Translations under genes and position numbers: made by a program
In this document: positions 41,191-43,770 of the stretch, in pieces
Position numbering within the stretch: the first letter of the stretch is position 1
How the letters are laid out: every line of letters starts with the position of its first letter
Assembly (NCBI RefSeq): GCF_016031625.1
Contig: NZ_JACCHP010000040.1
Coordinates: 1 to 43,770, forward strand
DNA: 43,770 nucleotides
Direction: 5' to 3'
Source: Bradyrhizobium agreste
GTDB lineage: Bacteria > Pseudomonadota > Alphaproteobacteria > Rhizobiales > Xanthobacteraceae
The notes under the pieces: generated by a model
Databases searched by the model: none
The model's input: the letters and a program-made list of their open reading frames with translations, nothing else
Told to the model about the DNA's origin: nothing

Positions 41191-42069
41191 TTATCGTCCC
41201 GCCATCGCCGCCATGCGCGGCGGCGCACCGGCGAGAACCGGCTTGGCCGCTGCCGCGCGCGGATCGTTTGGCTTGTAGAGGCCGCGCCGCTCTGGAATCG
41301 GCCGGAACGTGTCGGTCAGCCCAACCACGGTCTCGGCGGCGCCAAGCACCAGGAAGCCATCGGACTCGATCTGGCGCGCCAGGCGGTTGAAGACGTTGAT
41401 CTTGGTGTCCTGATCGAAATAGATCAGCACGTTGCGGCAGAAGATGGCGTCGAAGGTGCCGAGCTGGGCGAAATCGTGCAGCAGGTTGAGCTGGCGGTGC
41501 TGGACCATCGCCCGCAATTCGGGATTGATCTGCCAGGTCTCACCGGTCTGCTTGAAATATTTCACCAGCATCTGGATCGGCAGGCCGCGCTGCACCTCGA
41601 ACTGGCTGTAGACGCCGGCCCTGGCCTTCTCCAGCACCTCTTGCGACAGGTCGGTCGCGATGATCTCGACGCGCCAGCCGGTGAGGGCCGCGCCCATCTC
41701 CTTCAGGCACATCGCCAGCGAATAGGGCTCCTGCCCGGTCGAGCCGGCGGCACACCAGATGCGCACGCTGCGCTTGGCCCCACGCGCCTTGATGATCTCC
41801 GGCATGATGTGGTCGCGGAAATGATCGAACGGGACCTTGTCGCGGAAGAAGAAGGTTTCGTTGGTGGTCATGGCCTCGACCACGTCGGTGATCAGCTGGC
41901 GCGAACCGCCTTGCAGCTTCTGCACAAGCTCGGCGATGCCGGACATCCCGGCCTTGCGGGCCAGCGGCAGCAGGCGGCTTTCGATCAGATATTGCTTGTC
42001 TGCGGACAGGTCGAGACCGGAATTATCCTTCAGGAACTTACGCAGATACTCATACTCGGTCGGGGTCAC
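41191..42069 (-). CDS. cheR: CheR chemoreceptor glutamate methyltransferase
   Basis: A 292-residue enzyme. GTG 42069 is chosen because GAGAGG precedes it by six bases. Residues 1-80 form the helical N-terminal domain that contacts receptors (PTEYEYLRKFLKDNSGLDLS); the SAM-binding domain follows with RIWCAAGSTGQEPYSLAM and ATDLSQEVLEKARAGVYS, and FDAIFCRNVLIYFD carries the catalytic-site motif. It methylates glutamates of methyl-accepting chemotaxis proteins with S-adenosylmethionine. It is in the leftward operon after cheY. In many alphaproteobacteria cheB lies next to cheR, but no cheB is seen between cheY and cheR here. Confidence 0.93.
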   Translation of the reverse strand: MTPTEYEYLRKFLKDNSGLDLSADKQYLIESRLLPLARKAGMSGIAELVQKLQGGSRQLITDVVEAMTTNETFFFRDKVPFDHFRDHIMPEIIKARGAKRSVRIWCAAGSTGQEPYSLAMCLKEMGAALTGWRVEIIATDLSQEVLEKARAGVYSQFEVQRGLPIQMLVKYFKQTGETWQINPELRAMVQHRQLNLLHDFAQLGTFDAIFCRNVLIYFDQDTKINVFNRLARQIESDGFLVLGAAETVVGLTDTFRPIPERRGLYKPNDPRAAAAKPVLAGAPPRMAAMAGR

Positions 42070-42130
42070 GAATGGCCTCTCGAAAGCTGTACTGGAACAC
42101 TCCGACCCAAGCACGTTGGGCCAGACACAC

Positions 42131-42517
42131 TCAGACCATGGCTTGTCCGACCGGGATCAGACCGACTTCAGCGAACTTGTCGGCGATGATGTCTTTGTCG
42201 AAGGGCTTCATGATGTACTCGTTGGCGCCGCCGCTGAGCGCCTGAGCGATATGAGCCACGTTGTTCTCGGTGGTGCAGAACACGACCTTGGGCTGGTCGC
42301 CGCCGGGCAGGCGGCGCATGTGGCCCATGAACTCGAAGCCGTCCATGACCGGCATGTTCCAGTCGAGCAGCACCGCGTCGGGCAACTGCCGCTGGCAGAT
42401 CTCGAGCGCCTTCGAACCGTCCTCGGCCTCGGTGACCTCGAACTCCAGGCCTTCCAGGATCCGGCGCGCGATCTTGCGTACCACGCTGGAATCATCGACC
42501 ACCAAACACGTCTTCAT
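42131..42517 (-). CDS. cheY: CheY response regulator
   Basis: A 128-residue single receiver with all switch residues: acidic pair in CLVVDDSSVVRK, phospho-Asp52 in AVLLDWNMPVMDG, Thr in VVFCTTENNV and Lys104 in YIMKPFDKD. It should carry the signal from CheA to the flagellar motor or act as a phosphate sink; which of the two cannot be told from sequence. Placed 31 bp after cheW and 61 bp before cheR in the same operon. Confidence 0.9.
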   Translation of the reverse strand: MKTCLVVDDSSVVRKIARRILEGLEFEVTEAEDGSKALEICQRQLPDAVLLDWNMPVMDGFEFMGHMRRLPGGDQPKVVFCTTENNVAHIAQALSGGANEYIMKPFDKDIIADKFAEVGLIPVGQAMV

Positions 42518-42548
42518 TTCGGTTCTCCGGCTTCGATGTTTCGTTGGC

Positions 42549-43019
42549 TCAGGCAGCCATTTGCGACTTGGTTTCGAGCTCGAGCACGCGGTCGACGTCG
42601 AGGACGACCATGAGCTGGCCGTCGAGGCGGTGGACGCCGCCGGCGAGCTTGGCCATGCGGGGGTCGAGGTTGACGGGGTTTTCCTCCTTGCCGTCCTCGG
42701 GCAGGCGCAGCACCTCGCCGATCTGGTCGATCAGGAGGCCATAGGATTCGCCGCGCAAATCGACGCCGACCGCCATCGCGGTCTTGCCGTCCTCGTCCTT
42801 GGGCAGGCCGAGGCGCGAGCGCATGTCGACCACGGTGACGATGCGGCCGCGCAGGTTCAGCACGCCGGCGATCTCGCGCGAGGCCAGCGGCACGCGGGTG
42901 ACGCGCTCGGGCATGAACACGTCCTGGACGCGCGAGATCGGCAGGCCGAACAGCTGGCCGCCGATCATCGCGGTGACGTACTCGACCATGGCGCCTTCGC
43001 TGGACTGGGTCTTGCTCAT
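42549..43019 (-). CDS. cheW: CheW adaptor
   Basis: A 156-residue CheW coupling protein. ATG 43019 is chosen because AGGAGAG precedes it by seven bases. The SH3-like double barrel is visible in YVTAMIGGQLFGLPISRVQD, PLASREIAGVLNLRGRIVTV and YGLLIDQIGEVLRL, with the conserved NLRGRI...D.R loop that contacts CheA and receptors. It links CheA to chemoreceptors at the membrane. Directly downstream of cheA with 34 bases between genes. Confidence 0.93.
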   Translation of the reverse strand: MSKTQSSEGAMVEYVTAMIGGQLFGLPISRVQDVFMPERVTRVPLASREIAGVLNLRGRIVTVVDMRSRLGLPKDEDGKTAMAVGVDLRGESYGLLIDQIGEVLRLPEDGKEENPVNLDPRMAKLAGGVHRLDGQLMVVLDVDRVLELETKSQMAA

Positions 43020-43053
43020 CTTGCGTCTCTCCTGATCCATCCCGCTTCAGGGC

Positions 43054-43770
43054 CTAAGCCGCGGCCGCCCGGCTCAGCTCGGAGGCGCCGGCGGCGCCCG
43101 CGGTCTGCTCCTTCAGCGCCGCGATCAGGCCGGGACGGTCGAACTTGGCGACGTAATCGTGGAAGCCGGCCTGACGGCCGCGCTCGATCGCCGCCGGCGA
43201 CACCAAGGCCGAGAGGCCGATGATCGGCGTTGCGGCGAGGTTGTTGTCGGCGCGGACGACTTCGGCGAACTCGAACCCGTTCATGTCCGGCATCTCGATG
43301 TCGGTCAGGATCACGTCGAAGTTCTGGGCGCGCAATGCGGCGAGGCCCTCCTGCGCGGTCGGCGCGGTGCGGACGCGGTAGCCGGCGGCCTTCAGCACCG
43401 GCGCCAGCATGTTGCGGAAGAACGCGCTGTCGTCGACCAGCAGCACCGACTGCGAGTGCAGCGACGGCTTCATCTCCTTGCGGGTGAACCAGTCGACGAA
43501 CGCCATCGGCAGGAAGTGGCCGACGTCGATCACCTCGGTGGCCTGGCCCTTGATCACGGCCGAGCCGAGAATGCCGGAGGAGGAGCCGCCGACCTCGATG
43601 TTGAGCCGTTCCTCGACGATGTCGATGATCTCGTCGACGACGAGGCCCATGGAGCGGCCGTCGTCGGCGAACACCAGGATCGGCTGGGCGCCCTGGCTGG
43701 CGATGGTGACGCCGTCCATGGCGACCAGCGGCATCAGCTGCTCGCGGTACTGCACCATGTAGCGGCCGTT
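43054..43770 (-). CDS. cheA: CheA histidine kinase, C-terminal part (CheA-REC hybrid)
   Basis: The 5' part lies beyond the right edge. The 238 visible residues start in the P5 CheW-like domain (GRYMVQYREQLMPLV; SMGLVVDEIIDIVEE), which binds CheW and receptors, and continue into a C-terminal receiver (VLLVDDSAFFRNMLAPVLKA; phospho-Asp in VILTDIEMPDMNGFEF; Lys in DYVAKFDRP). A receiver fused to CheA is usual in several alphaproteobacterial chemotaxis systems and may compete with CheY for phosphate. First gene of the visible leftward operon. Confidence 0.9.
   Translation of the reverse strand, partial: NGRYMVQYREQLMPLVAMDGVTIASQGAQPILVFADDGRSMGLVVDEIIDIVEERLNIEVGGSSSGILGSAVIKGQATEVIDVGHFLPMAFVDWFTRKEMKPSLHSQSVLLVDDSAFFRNMLAPVLKAAGYRVRTAPTAQEGLAALRAQNFDVILTDIEMPDMNGFEFAEVVRADNNLAATPIIGLSALVSPAAIERGRQAGFHDYVAKFDRPGLIAALKEQTAGAAGASELSRAAAA

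Noticed and set aside
42094..42117. GGAAC followed by CGTT, like an EcfG promoter
   Set aside because: The spacing is 15 bases and it points rightward against the chemotaxis operon.

Overview
The window looks like a chromosomal segment of a high-GC alphaproteobacterium, most likely Bradyrhizobium or a close relative in the Nitrobacteraceae. This rests on composition, family content (FixJ-like regulator, HWE-free GVAHDFNN hybrid kinase, AsmA, RND pairs, Rhizobiales-type small hypothetical proteins) and many long nested palindromic REP elements between genes. No phage, integrase, transposase, rRNA, tRNA or CRISPR array was seen. Species-level identity is inference.

Layout. 1-5776: end of a TPR protein, an OmpA-like lipoprotein/periplasmic protein, and an RND efflux pair (adaptor and permease sharing one base). 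5861-20783: a DUF4926-type protein, a Crp/Fnr regulator, an AsmA protein, a membrane HAMP-GAF class III cyclase, an unknown protein, a PIN/AbrB toxin-antitoxin pair with a 12-bp perfect palindromic operator, a Spy/CpxP-like protein, a LysM protein, a secreted unknown, an EAL-domain relic, and a SAM-cyclase-AAA-TPR giant. 20784-23170: a decayed stretch with a frameshifted relic, four small genes (40, 58, 43 and 56 aa) and a periplasmic beta-propeller lactonase. 23329-28127: an orphan RND adaptor, a caspase-like protein whose His/Cys dyad is Tyr/Ser, a large unknown protein with a DCDTTA motif, and a half-length nuclease-like protein with a sunset-type tail. 28234-34616: class V aminotransferase, oligopeptidase B, RraA-like protein and L-arabinonate dehydratase. 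34882-43770: signalling block: a receiver lacking its phosphoacceptor Asp overlapping a large hybrid kinase, a FixJ-like regulator, a small unknown, and a leftward chemotaxis operon cheA-cheW-cheY-cheR-pilZ-receiver.

How parts may work together. Three cAMP-related genes lie within 15 kb: a Crp-type regulator whose recognition helix carries the R-E-x3-R signature that reads TGTGA, and two class III cyclases. Three 16-bp intergenic sites match TGTGA-N6-TCACA at 9 of 10 positions, one of them just upstream of the Crp gene itself, which suggests a local autoregulated circuit. The dehydratase and RraA-like gene form a plausible sugar-acid catabolic pair. The right end is a chemotaxis core in which no cheB lies between cheY and cheR, and a degenerate PilZ protein sits directly behind cheR.

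The best candidates for something not yet described are the Tyr/Ser pseudo-caspase divergent from the DCDTTA protein, the Asp-less receiver coupled to the hybrid kinase, and the degenerate PilZ/CheR pair. None is proven by sequence alone.
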